Under the pieces are notes generated by a model, which saw nothing but the letters and a program-made list of their open reading frames with translations, had not been told where the DNA came from and ran no database searches. Shown here in pieces: positions 1 to 6,024 of a stretch of 11,454 nucleotides of DNA. This DNA comes from a bacterium (GTDB taxonomy: Bacteria > Desulfobacterota > JAPLJL01), in assembly GCA_028713675.1 (NCBI GenBank), contig JAQTNV010000080.1:1-11454 (forward strand), written 5' to 3'. The first letter of the stretch is position 1. The number at the start of each line of letters is the position of its first letter. A program made the translations under genes and the position numbers.

Positions 1-1037
1 TGGAAGCACCGGGAGAGATCGGCGAGCCCCTGCATGATGCACTGGACGTCCACGATCATGGCCTCGACCGCCCCGGTGGCGATGGCCAGCTCCTGGTGGA
101 GGAAATTCCCGGCGATGGGGATGCCGTGGCGCATGAGCATCTCGTTGGCGGTGCAGCAGATGCCGGCCAGGTTGATGCCCCGGGCGCCGACTTTTAGGGC
201 CAGCTCGCGCATCTCCTTGGTCCGGGAGGCCGCCACGATCATCTCCGAAAGGAGGGGCTCGTGGCCGTGAATAACGATGTTGACTTCGTCTTCCTTGAGC
301 ACCCCCAGGTTGGAGGCGCTGGTCCGGGGCACCGGGGTCCCGAACATGACGTCCTGGAGCTCGGTGGCGATCATGGACCCGCCCCAGCCGTCGGCCAGGG
401 CGCAGCGGGAGCCCTGGACCATCAGGTTGTCGATGTCCTGGTCCACCCCCATCGTGGTCCGGTGCATGATCTCGACCACTTCCCGGTCGACCCCGCGGGG
501 CGTGATCCCCAGTTTCTTCCAGATCTCCTGCCGCTTGAGCGGGGCGCGCTTGACGAAATGGAGCTCGCCTTCCTGCCTTCCGAACTCGGCCAGGAGCTTA
601 TGCCCCACTTCCAGGGCGATTTCCTTGACCGGTTTTTTCCCGATCTCGATCCCGAGGTCGAGGGCCAGCTGGAAAAGCTTCTGCTCGTCCTTGATTTCAT
701 AACCCGGGACCTTGCCCTCCGCGGCCAGGATAAAGACCTCGGCCACCGACCTTCCGTGGTCGGAGTGGGCGGCCGTCCCGGCGGCGATCATCCGGAGGAA
801 ATTCCGGGCCGCGATGGTGTCGGCGGTGGCCCCGCAGACCCCGGCGGAGGCCTTTTTGCTGATCCGGCAGGGGCCCATGGCGCAGATCCGGCAGCAGATG
901 CCCTGCGACCCGAAGCCGCAGCTCGGCTGCTGGGACTCGTAACGGTCCCAGGAGAGGACCAGTTTCTCCTCACTGCAGCGGGGCAGGAGCTCGCAGGCGG
1001 AGGGATCAGCGCTGCGTTTGGTGTTTTCTTTTGCCAA
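1..1037 (-). CDS. cooS: Anaerobic Ni-Fe carbon monoxide dehydrogenase catalytic subunit, C-terminus cut by window edge
   Basis: Interconverts CO and CO2. As AcsA it supplies CO to acetyl-CoA synthase in the carbonyl branch of the Wood-Ljungdahl pathway. The 345 visible residues cover the N-terminal half. C40 and C48 fit the intersubunit D-cluster, and C49, C52, C57 and C68 the B-cluster. H94 lies in the AHSDHGR segment, where the proton-relay histidine is expected. H257/H259 (IVIHGHEP), C295 (GICCTANE) and C333 (DVQCIM) match known C-cluster ligands. The remaining ligands lie beyond base 1. The start is a TTG, chosen because a perfect AAGGAGG lies five bases upstream and no ATG or GTG is in frame nearby. 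It is the last visible gene of the minus-strand cluster, downstream of acsD, so it is more likely the CODH/ACS enzyme (acsA) than a stand-alone CooS. Family assignment is firm; the acsA role is inferred from context. Confidence 0.96.
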   Translation of the reverse strand, partial: MAKENTKRSADPSACELLPRCSEEKLVLSWDRYESQQPSCGFGSQGICCRICAMGPCRISKKASAGVCGATADTIAARNFLRMIAAGTAAHSDHGRSVAEVFILAAEGKVPGYEIKDEQKLFQLALDLGIEIGKKPVKEIALEVGHKLLAEFGRQEGELHFVKRAPLKRQEIWKKLGITPRGVDREVVEIMHRTTMGVDQDIDNLMVQGSRCALADGWGGSMIATELQDVMFGTPVPRTSASNLGVLKEDEVNIVIHGHEPLLSEMIVAASRTKEMRELALKVGARGINLAGICCTANEMLMRHGIPIAGNFLHQELAIATGAVEAMIVDVQCIMQGLADLSRCF

Positions 1038-1042
1038 GTGAA

Positions 1043-1049
1043 CCTCCTT
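1043..1049 (-). promoter_or_regulatory. Shine-Dalgarno site that fixes the TTG start of cooS
   Basis: The minus strand reads AAGGAGG, five bases before the TTG at 1037. It is the strongest ribosome binding site in the area and decides the start, since no ATG is available in that frame. Confidence 0.8.
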
Positions 1050-1071
1050 AAAACATTTCCATTTCTTTTTT

Positions 1072-1166
1072 GTCATTCCTGCGAAAGCAGGAATCCAGGT
1101 ATCGTTTCATGGAAAGCGGTAAACAAATCATAAAATCTGGATTCCGGGTCAAGCCCGGAATGACGG
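1072..1166. repeat. REP-type double palindrome (REPIN-like) between acsD and cooS
   Basis: Two hairpins face each other. The first is ATTCCTGC-GAAA-GCAGGAAT and the second is ATTCCGGG-TCAAG-CCCGGAAT. The whole element is also an inverted repeat: GTCATTCC (1072-1079) pairs with GGAATGAC (1157-1164), and GGAATCCAG (1090-1098) with CTGGATTCC (1137-1145). This is a widespread intergenic REP family, whose spurious translation contains SFLRKQESR. Such elements are normally mobilised in trans by REP-associated (RAYT) transposases; none is in this window. It lies in the gap inside the operon and may affect mRNA stability. Confidence 0.85.
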
Positions 1167-1198
1167 TGAAAAAAAAGGATTTTAATCCCCATCATTTT

Positions 1199-2140
1199 TT
1201 ACCGGGCCAGGAGTTCCGCGATCATTTCCCGGACCAGTCTTACGGAATCGGGATGGCGGAGAATAACCAGGTCCGAACCGGCCAGGAGGAAACAGACCGC
1301 GGTGACCGCTTCCATCAGGATCCCCCGGTCCCGGGCTTTGCCCAGCTTGGGATCGTCCGGGGTCTTGGCTTCCTTGGTTTTCCAGGTTTCGATCCCGACG
1401 TAATTGACCAGGGGAAACTTGAGCTTATCGTCTTCCTGGATGAGGGCGGCCATCCGGTCGCGCTCCATCACCGAATAGGTGTACTCGAGCCCGTAGCCCA
1501 GGCCGCCGGTGGTGGGATCCATCAGGGTCTGGTTCTCGGGAACGCCCAGGTTGGAAAGGAGGATGTTGAGCTGTTTGGCCAGGTTGACGTCGATCGGGGT
1601 GGAGGCCAGGACCCGGTGGGCGAAGCCGATGGCGCTGGCCCCGATCTGCTTGTAGGTTTTTTCCTCGACCGGCCCCAGGACCAGGTTCTGCCCCGCGCAT
1701 TCCTCCGAAACCTTTTTCAGAACCTCGGTATCCTTGTCCGGGCTGCCGACGCCCAGGACCAGGACCGGCACCGGGACCGCGGCGGTCACCGCTTTCACCG
1801 AGGGGATCACCTCCCCGGCCGGGCGGTTGGCCCCGTTGGGATCGGTGGAGGTAAGCCGGAGGGCGATGGCGTCGGCGCCGTACTCGGAAACACATTTTTT
1901 CGCCCAGGCGGCCGGGTCCTTGAGGACATCACGGAACGGCTCGGTGGCCGCATCGGGCCAGTCGGAGGGAGGGGCGTCGTGCACTTCCATGGCGATCCGG
2001 GGAGGGTGGGGGATCTCACCTTCGAACCGGTAGAAGGGGAACGCGGTTTCACCCCCCAGGGTGATTGCCCGCTCGCCTTTCCCGATCGTAACCTCCTGGA
2101 TCTTGCCGGTATATTTCAGTTTCGGAACCGCGAAAACCAT
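1199..2140 (-). CDS. acsD: CODH/ACS corrinoid iron-sulfur protein, small (delta) subunit
   Basis: Small subunit of the corrinoid/Fe-S protein (AcsD, CdhD). With the AcsC large subunit it carries the methyl group from methyltetrahydrofolate to the A-cluster of acetyl-CoA synthase in the cytoplasm. The 313 residues are close to the usual length of about 310-325. The protein opens with MVFAVPKLKYTGKIQEVTIG and continues with family-like stretches (GGETAFPFYRFEGEIPHPP, ADAIALRLTSTDPNG, LMDPTTGGLGYGLEYTYSVMER), typical of this TIM-barrel subunit. ATG at 2140 is preceded by AAGGAGGG at good spacing. The neighbours, CODH downstream and a CooC ATPase upstream, support the assignment. AcsC and the methyltransferase AcsE are not in the window and may lie beyond the left edge. 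Nothing looks truncated. Confidence 0.95.
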   Translation of the reverse strand: MVFAVPKLKYTGKIQEVTIGKGERAITLGGETAFPFYRFEGEIPHPPRIAMEVHDAPPSDWPDAATEPFRDVLKDPAAWAKKCVSEYGADAIALRLTSTDPNGANRPAGEVIPSVKAVTAAVPVPVLVLGVGSPDKDTEVLKKVSEECAGQNLVLGPVEEKTYKQIGASAIGFAHRVLASTPIDVNLAKQLNILLSNLGVPENQTLMDPTTGGLGYGLEYTYSVMERDRMAALIQEDDKLKFPLVNYVGIETWKTKEAKTPDDPKLGKARDRGILMEAVTAVCFLLAGSDLVILRHPDSVRLVREMIAELLAR

Positions 2141-2160
2141 ATCAGCCCTCCTTAGTTATC

Positions 2161-2320
2161 GTGTCTATCGAGTCTATCGTGTCCATTGTGTCTATTGTGC
2201 CCATTGGGTCATAGGTCATGGGTCATGGGTGTTGGGTTAAAACCTAAGATCTATCACCTATAACTTATCACCCATTTTTGGACACTAAGGACACTACGAA
2301 CCCTATGGACACTATGGACG
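2161..2320. repeat. Nested 9-mer / 7-mer tandem-repeat palindrome, copy 1
   Basis: Five 9-base units of the GTGTCYATT type (2161-2205) are followed by ten 7-base units forming a palindrome: GGGTCAT, AGGTCAT, GGGTCAT, GGGTGTT, GGGTTAA, then AACCTAA, GATCTAT, CACCTAT, AACTTAT, CACCCAT (2206-2275). A short T run follows, then four 9-base units of the GACACTATG type (2281-2316). The element fills the gap between the 73-residue gene and acsD. Bases 2204-2261 are identical to 3567-3624. No coding capacity is apparent. Confidence 0.9.
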
Positions 2321-2326
2321 CTTTTT

Positions 2327-2548
2327 TTATGCCGGGTTTTTCCGCTTCTCGCTCCCGAACCATTCTTTCGAGAACCAGTAACGCTCGGCGGTTTCCAGGT
2401 ATTTGAGCTTCTCTTCCCTGGTTTTCAGCTTGTCCCGCCAGGGGTGGGGCTCGACGGGGGTCCCGGGATCATAGTCGGCCCCCACGACCTTCACTTTTTT
2501 CCCCTCGAAATCAACCCGTTCCTCCTGTTTCTCTTTTTCCTGGGCCAT
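2327..2548 (-). CDS. Small charged hypothetical protein inside the CODH/ACS cluster
   Basis: A 73-residue protein I do not recognise. It begins MAQEKEKQEERVDFEGKKVK and is rich in Lys and Glu, with no cysteines, no signal peptide and no membrane segment. The N-terminal half includes a short strand-like stretch (KKVKVVGADYDPGTPVEPHPW). The C-terminal half looks helical and aromatic (TREEKLKYLETAERYWFSKEWFG). ATG at 2548 follows GGGAGGA at close spacing, and the gene is co-oriented between cooC and acsD, with repeat arrays on both sides. Codon use resembles the neighbours and the reading frame is clean, so I take it as a real gene. A role as an accessory or assembly factor for CODH/ACS is suggested only by position. 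Confidence 0.7.
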   Translation of the reverse strand: MAQEKEKQEERVDFEGKKVKVVGADYDPGTPVEPHPWRDKLKTREEKLKYLETAERYWFSKEWFGSEKRKNPA

Positions 2549-2601
2549 TTGTCCTCCCTATTCTTCCAGGCACGCAGCGATGACCGACCGCCGACCAATT
2601 C

Positions 2602-2706
2602 TTGTCTATTGTGTCGTTGTGTCCATTGTGTCTATTGTGTCAAATTATCCAATTTTATTTTGACTCTATGGACACTATGGACACTATGGACTCAATAGAC
2701 TCTATG
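2602..2706. repeat. 9-mer tandem-repeat inverted pair, copy 2 (no 7-mer core)
   Basis: The left arm has units TTGTCTATT, GTGTCGTT (one base short), GTGTCCATT and GTGTCTATT (2602-2636). An AT-rich centre of about 25 bases follows. The right arm (2662-2706) has GACTCTATG, GACACTATG twice, GACTCAATA and GACTCTATG. Downstream, 2706-2727 resembles 3731-3751 (both contain ACGCTTTTCCCT...GACCTA), so the flank is shared with copy 3. Confidence 0.85.
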
Positions 2707-2741
2707 AACGCTTTTCCCTATGACCTACGACCTTCTTTTTA

Positions 2742-3494
2742 TTACAAAAATTGATCGCAGATCCCGGAAACCGCCTGGGCCGCGGCGGATTCATTCTTTA
2801 TTTCCGTGACCGGGAGGTCCTTTAAATCCAGCCCGGTGATTTCCTGGTCTTCGGGAATCACCCCCAGGAGCTTCGCCCCCAGCCCGTTCAGGTCCGCCCT
2901 GATTTCCGGGGGCAGTCCCGACCTGGTCCGGTCCACGATCAGAAAGTATTCCGGGATCTTCATCTCGAGTTCCCCGATCAGCCGGACCAGGGCCTGGGCC
3001 GACTTGATCCCCCTCCGACTGGGGTCGGAAACCAGGATGAGCTGGTCGATCCGGGGGATGGTGCCCCGGGAAAAATGCTCCATCCCGGCCTCGTTGTCCA
3101 CCACCAGGTAAGGGTAATTGGCGGACAGCTTTTCAATGAATTCACGGAGCATGTTGTGGACCGAGCAGTAGCAGCCCTGGCCTTCGGGGCGCCCCATGAC
3201 CAGCAGGTCCACGCCTTTTTTTTCCGCGATGGCGCCGTTCAACAGGATTTCCAGGTAGCTGGCCTTGGTCATACCGGGGGGAATCTTCTCTCGGGCGTTC
3301 TGGAATTCCTGCTCGACCGTGCCGATGGTTTTTTCCGCCTTGATCCCCAGGAAGGGGCCCAGGCAGGCGACCGGGTCGGCGTCAATGGCCAGGACCGGGA
3401 CCTTTCCCCGGATCTGAAGCTCGCGGATCAGCAGGGCAGCGACGGTGGTTTTCCCGCTCCCTCCCTTGCCGGCTATAGCAATAACTTTGCTCAT
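2742..3494 (-). CDS. cooC: CooC-type Ni-insertion ATPase (CODH maturation factor)
   Basis: P-loop ATPase of the MinD/SIMIBI class that helps load nickel into the CODH C-cluster, or ACS as AcsF, in the cytoplasm. Counting from ATG 3494 (250 aa), the deviant Walker A is GKGGSGKTT with signature K10 and P-loop K15. DADP follows at 38-41. The CooC-specific CxC motif is C108-Y-C110 in GQGCYCSVHNM; in this family that cysteine pair binds metal across the dimer interface. The switch II/Walker B region is VVDNEAGMEHFSRGT. A TTG two codons upstream (3500) is possible, but ATG gives the standard family N-terminus. The ribosome site is weak in either case. The gene sits directly in the CODH/ACS cluster. 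CooC versus AcsF cannot be settled from sequence alone; the CxC motif occurs in both. Confidence 0.93.
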   Translation of the reverse strand: MSKVIAIAGKGGSGKTTVAALLIRELQIRGKVPVLAIDADPVACLGPFLGIKAEKTIGTVEQEFQNAREKIPPGMTKASYLEILLNGAIAEKKGVDLLVMGRPEGQGCYCSVHNMLREFIEKLSANYPYLVVDNEAGMEHFSRGTIPRIDQLILVSDPSRRGIKSAQALVRLIGELEMKIPEYFLIVDRTRSGLPPEIRADLNGLGAKLLGVIPEDQEITGLDLKDLPVTEIKNESAAAQAVSGICDQFL

Positions 3495-3514
3495 GTTCAA
3501 TTGATCCGATTACC

Positions 3515-3735
3515 TTGTCTATTGTGTCTATCGTGTCTATTGAGTCCGTTGTGTCTGTTGTGTTTGTTGGGTCATAGGTCATGGGTCATGGGTGTTGGGT
3601 TAAAACCTAAGATCTATCACCTATCACCTATCACCTATCACCATTTTTTGGACACTTCGGACGCTACGGACACTATGGACCCGATGGACACTATGGACCC
3701 GATGGACACTATGGACCCGATGGACACTATGGACG
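3515..3735. repeat. Nested 9-mer / 7-mer tandem-repeat palindrome, copy 3 (largest)
   Basis: Six 9-base units (3515-3568: TTGTCTATT, GTGTCTATC, GTGTCTATT, GAGTCCGTT, GTGTCTGTT, GTGTTTGTT) precede eleven 7-base units (3569-3645). These include CACCTAT three times in a row. Nine 9-base units follow (3651-3731). Part of the right arm is organised as an 18-base unit, GACACTATG plus GACCCGATG, three times over, which points to recent slippage or unequal exchange. The element fills the gap between folD and cooC and shares 58 identical bases with copy 1. Confidence 0.92.
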
Positions 3736-3749
3736 CTTTTCCCTGCGAC

Positions 3750-4631
3750 CTATTTTATGGAGAGTTTGGCCGCTTTGACCGTGTTGGACATCAGCATGGT
3801 GATGGTCATCGGGCCCACCCCGCCGGGCACGGGCGTAATCACCGAGGCCACTTCCTTGACCGCTTCGAAATCCACGTCCCCGCAGAGCTTGGCTTTCCCT
3901 TCAGTGGTCATGCCGATCCGGTTGACCCCCACATCGATGACCGCCGCTCCCGGCCGGACCATGTCCACGGTCACGGCCTTGGGTTTCCCGGCGGCCACGA
4001 TCAGGATGTCGGCCCGCCGGGTATGGGCGGCCAGGTCCCGCGTCCGGGTGTGGCAGATGGTCACGGTGGCGTTGGCTCCCGCCGCTTTCTGCACCAGGAT
4101 ATTGGCGATGGGCTTGCCCACGATGTTGGAGCGCCCCACCACCACGACCTCGGCGCCGTCGGTCTGCACGCCCGCGCGGATCAGGAGCTGTTGGATCCCG
4201 GCGGGGGTGCAGGGGAGGAAGTCCGCCTCACCGATCATCAGTTTGCCGAGATTGACCGGGTGGAAGCCGTCCACGTCTTTTTTCGGGTCGATCGCGTAAA
4301 GGACCCTGGTCTCGTTGATCTGACGGGGCAGGGGAAGCTGGACCAGGATCCCGTGAATATCTTTATCCCGGTTGTACTTGTCGACGAGCTCGAGGAGCCG
4401 GGCTTCGGAGATATCGGCCGGCTGGGTGTCCTGGATGGAATGAAAGCCGAGCTCCTTGGCGGCTTTCTGCTTCCCGGTCACGTAGCTGACCGAGGCCGGG
4501 TTTTCTCCCACCAGGATGGTTACCAGCCCCGGGGTGATCCCGTATTTGTCCTTCAGGAAAGAGACCTCTTCCTTCAATTCTTCCCGGATTTCCTTGGCGA
4601 CTTCAGTCCCCAGGATGACTTTCGCGGTCAT
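3750..4631 (-). CDS. folD: Bifunctional methylenetetrahydrofolate dehydrogenase / methenyltetrahydrofolate cyclohydrolase
   Basis: FolD interconverts 10-formyl-, 5,10-methenyl- and 5,10-methylene-tetrahydrofolate using NAD(P). In this setting it forms the middle of the methyl branch of the Wood-Ljungdahl pathway, and it also serves one-carbon biosynthesis. The 293 residues match the usual length of about 285-300. Y50 and K54 sit in SYVTGKQKA, the catalytic Tyr/Lys pair. Further family signatures are VQLPLPRQIN, DGFHPVNLGKL, PCTPAGIQQLL, the Rossmann segment VVVGRSNIVGKP, and PVPGGVGPMTITML near the C-terminus. ATG at 4631 follows GGAGGGAG at good spacing. It is co-oriented with the CODH/ACS genes but separated on each side by repeat-filled gaps, so it could be transcribed separately. 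All key residues appear intact. Confidence 0.97.
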   Translation of the reverse strand: MTAKVILGTEVAKEIREELKEEVSFLKDKYGITPGLVTILVGENPASVSYVTGKQKAAKELGFHSIQDTQPADISEARLLELVDKYNRDKDIHGILVQLPLPRQINETRVLYAIDPKKDVDGFHPVNLGKLMIGEADFLPCTPAGIQQLLIRAGVQTDGAEVVVVGRSNIVGKPIANILVQKAAGANATVTICHTRTRDLAAHTRRADILIVAAGKPKAVTVDMVRPGAAVIDVGVNRIGMTTEGKAKLCGDVDFEAVKEVASVITPVPGGVGPMTITMLMSNTVKAAKLSIK

Positions 4632-4716
4632 ACTGCTCCCTCCATATTTATGGGAAAAACAAGATAAAAGAATAAAACAAGCGGGAAGAAGTGTAAAGAA
4701 TTAGGAGAGGAAAAAA

Positions 4717-4825
4717 GGTCAAAGCTCAAGGGTCAAAGTTCGAAGGGAAGAGAAGAAGAAAACTCAAGGGTTTTATTTTCTGCCTTTGAGCTTTCACCTT
4801 TGAGCTTTTAGCTGCCTACTGCTTA
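4717..4825. repeat. 7-mer inverted repeat pair between the ArsA-like gene and folD
   Basis: The left arm holds GGTCAAA, GCTCAAG, GGTCAAA and GTTCGAA (4717-4744). A purine-rich then T-rich centre follows. The right arm has CTTTGAG, CTTTCAC, CTTTGAG, CTTTTAG, CTGCCTA and CTGCTTA (4784-4825). The last unit contains the stop codon of the ArsA-like gene (4823-4825), so the array runs right into the coding end. The arms are imperfect reverse complements. Confidence 0.85.
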
Positions 4826-5962
4826 TTCCGTCCCCAGTTTTCCGGCCAGACTGGAAAGCCCCGCGAGGTCATGGATCGGCTCGGCCAGCTCGGGCACCAG
4901 GAAAACCCGGTCGCCGCTTCCGGCGGTTTTCAGGAGCCGGCTGACCGCTTCTTTCTCGTCCCGGCAGCGGGCCTGGACTTCCCGGAGGTTCTGCCAGAGC
5001 CGCTTTTCAAAAACCTGCCCATCGATGCCGGGGGCCAGGTTTTGGGAAAGGAGGGAAGACAGTTCCGGGGATTCCTGCGGGAGCGGGTCCGGGCAGGTTC
5101 CCATCCGGTTCACGAAGAATCCCCCGAAGGGAATCCGGGCTTCGCGGAGACGGTCGCGGTAGATCCGCGCTTCCTGGAGCAGGTCGGAGCGGGGACGGGT
5201 GGCGATGAAGAAAACGCTTTTATCATCCCGGAGCAGGGACTGCACCTTTTCCGCCCGGGTTTTGAACAGTTCCAGGAGCTCCTCGGCGTCCATGGCCAGC
5301 TCGCCGATCTCATGCAGGATTTCCGCTCCCACCATGCGCTCCGCCAGGGAAAAGAGGATTTCGCCCCGGTCCCGGAATATTCCGAACGCCTTCCGGCCCA
5401 CTTTGATGTAGGGACGGACGAGCGTCTTGAGCAGGCCGCCCTCCATGATGCTGACCACCCGGGTGGGCGCGGTCAGGAATTCCCAGGCCGAGCGGGTGGG
5501 GGGGGTGTCGAGAACGATCAGGTCCAGGTCTTCCCGCTTGTGCAGTTCGAAGAGTTTTTCGATCGCCATGTAATCCTGCGAGCCGGAGACTACGGTGGAC
5601 AATTGCTGGTAGTAGCGGTTTCCCAGGATCCGGTCCCGCACTTCGGGGTTGGGGGCGGTCCGGATAACCATGTTGTCAAAGGTGCTCTTCATGTCCAGCA
5701 TCATGGCCCGGAGAGAGCCTCCCGGGCCCGCCCCGGGGGCCCCGGGGACAGCATCGTGGATGGTGACTTCGTCTCCCCCTTCCAGCCGGATGCCGAGGGC
5801 GTCAGCCAGCCGGCGGGCCGGGTCGATGGTCAGCACCAGGGCCTTCCGCCCGCTCCGGGCGAGTTCGAGAGCCAGGGCGGCGGAGAGACTGGTCTTGCCC
5901 ACCCCTCCGCTTCCCCCGATGATGGCGATCTTCTTGTTTTTTAAGAGCTCTTTAAGGTCCAT
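4823..5962 (-). CDS. ArsA/Get3-family ATPase, BagB-like partner lacking the signature lysine
   Basis: Cytoplasmic P-loop ATPase of the ArsA/Get3 group, 379 residues. Walker A is GGSGGVGKTS (residues 16-25): K23 is the P-loop lysine, but the signature lysine of deviant Walker A proteins is replaced by S18. TIDPARRLADALG (45-57) replaces the usual ArsA switch I, AMMLDMKSTFDNMV follows, and DTPPTRSAWEFL (from D152) is switch II/Walker B. By memory this order of motifs resembles mycobacterial Rv3680 (BagB) more than arsenite-pump ArsA. No arsenic genes are nearby. It begins 14 bases after the preceding ATPase gene, so the two are very probably co-translated and may form a heterodimer. The ATG at 5962 is the only choice, because an in-frame stop lies nine bases upstream. 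The ribosome site (AGAGGG) is rather distant. The substrate is unknown. Confidence 0.87.
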   Translation of the reverse strand: MDLKELLKNKKIAIIGGSGGVGKTSLSAALALELARSGRKALVLTIDPARRLADALGIRLEGGDEVTIHDAVPGAPGAGPGGSLRAMMLDMKSTFDNMVIRTAPNPEVRDRILGNRYYQQLSTVVSGSQDYMAIEKLFELHKREDLDLIVLDTPPTRSAWEFLTAPTRVVSIMEGGLLKTLVRPYIKVGRKAFGIFRDRGEILFSLAERMVGAEILHEIGELAMDAEELLELFKTRAEKVQSLLRDDKSVFFIATRPRSDLLQEARIYRDRLREARIPFGGFFVNRMGTCPDPLPQESPELSSLLSQNLAPGIDGQVFEKRLWQNLREVQARCRDEKEAVSRLLKTAGSGDRVFLVPELAEPIHDLAGLSSLAGKLGTE

Positions 5963-5976
5963 AAATATTTATATTT

Positions 5977-6024
5977 TCACCCTCTTCCTTTCCTATCGAG
6001 TGAGGGGCCGGGGGTGAGGGGGCC
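5977..6024. repeat. CCCTCACCCC-type intergenic repeat forming the end of the upstream ATPase gene
   Basis: On the minus strand the 3' end of the ArsA/Get3 gene reads CCCCCTCACCCCCGGCCCC and then AAAGGAAGAGGGTGA, encoding the tail GPLTPGPSLDRKGRG. LTPGPSP-like tails are a well-known by-product of a common GC-rich intergenic repeat. TCACCC (5977-5982) and GGGTGA (6012-6017) are inverted partners. The stop codon TGA lies inside the element. Confidence 0.5.

Noticed and set aside
261-1133. Long plus-strand open frame opposite cooS
   Set aside because: Antisense shadow of a clear CODH gene; the translation is Pro/Gly/Asp-rich, without family motifs.
1070-2155. Plus-strand open frame starting with SFLRKQESR
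   Set aside because: Its start is the REP palindrome and the rest is antisense to acsD; SFLRKQESR is a classic spurious translation of this repeat.
2276-2328. Rho-independent terminator for the minus-strand operon
   Set aside because: The T run after the palindrome lies on the plus strand, with no plus-strand gene to end; the minus-strand exit has no T tract.
3075-4667. 530-codon plus-strand open frame with a DTMDPMDTMDPM stretch
   Set aside because: Antisense to cooC and folD; the repetitive stretch is only the 9-mer array read as codons, since 9 is a multiple of 3.
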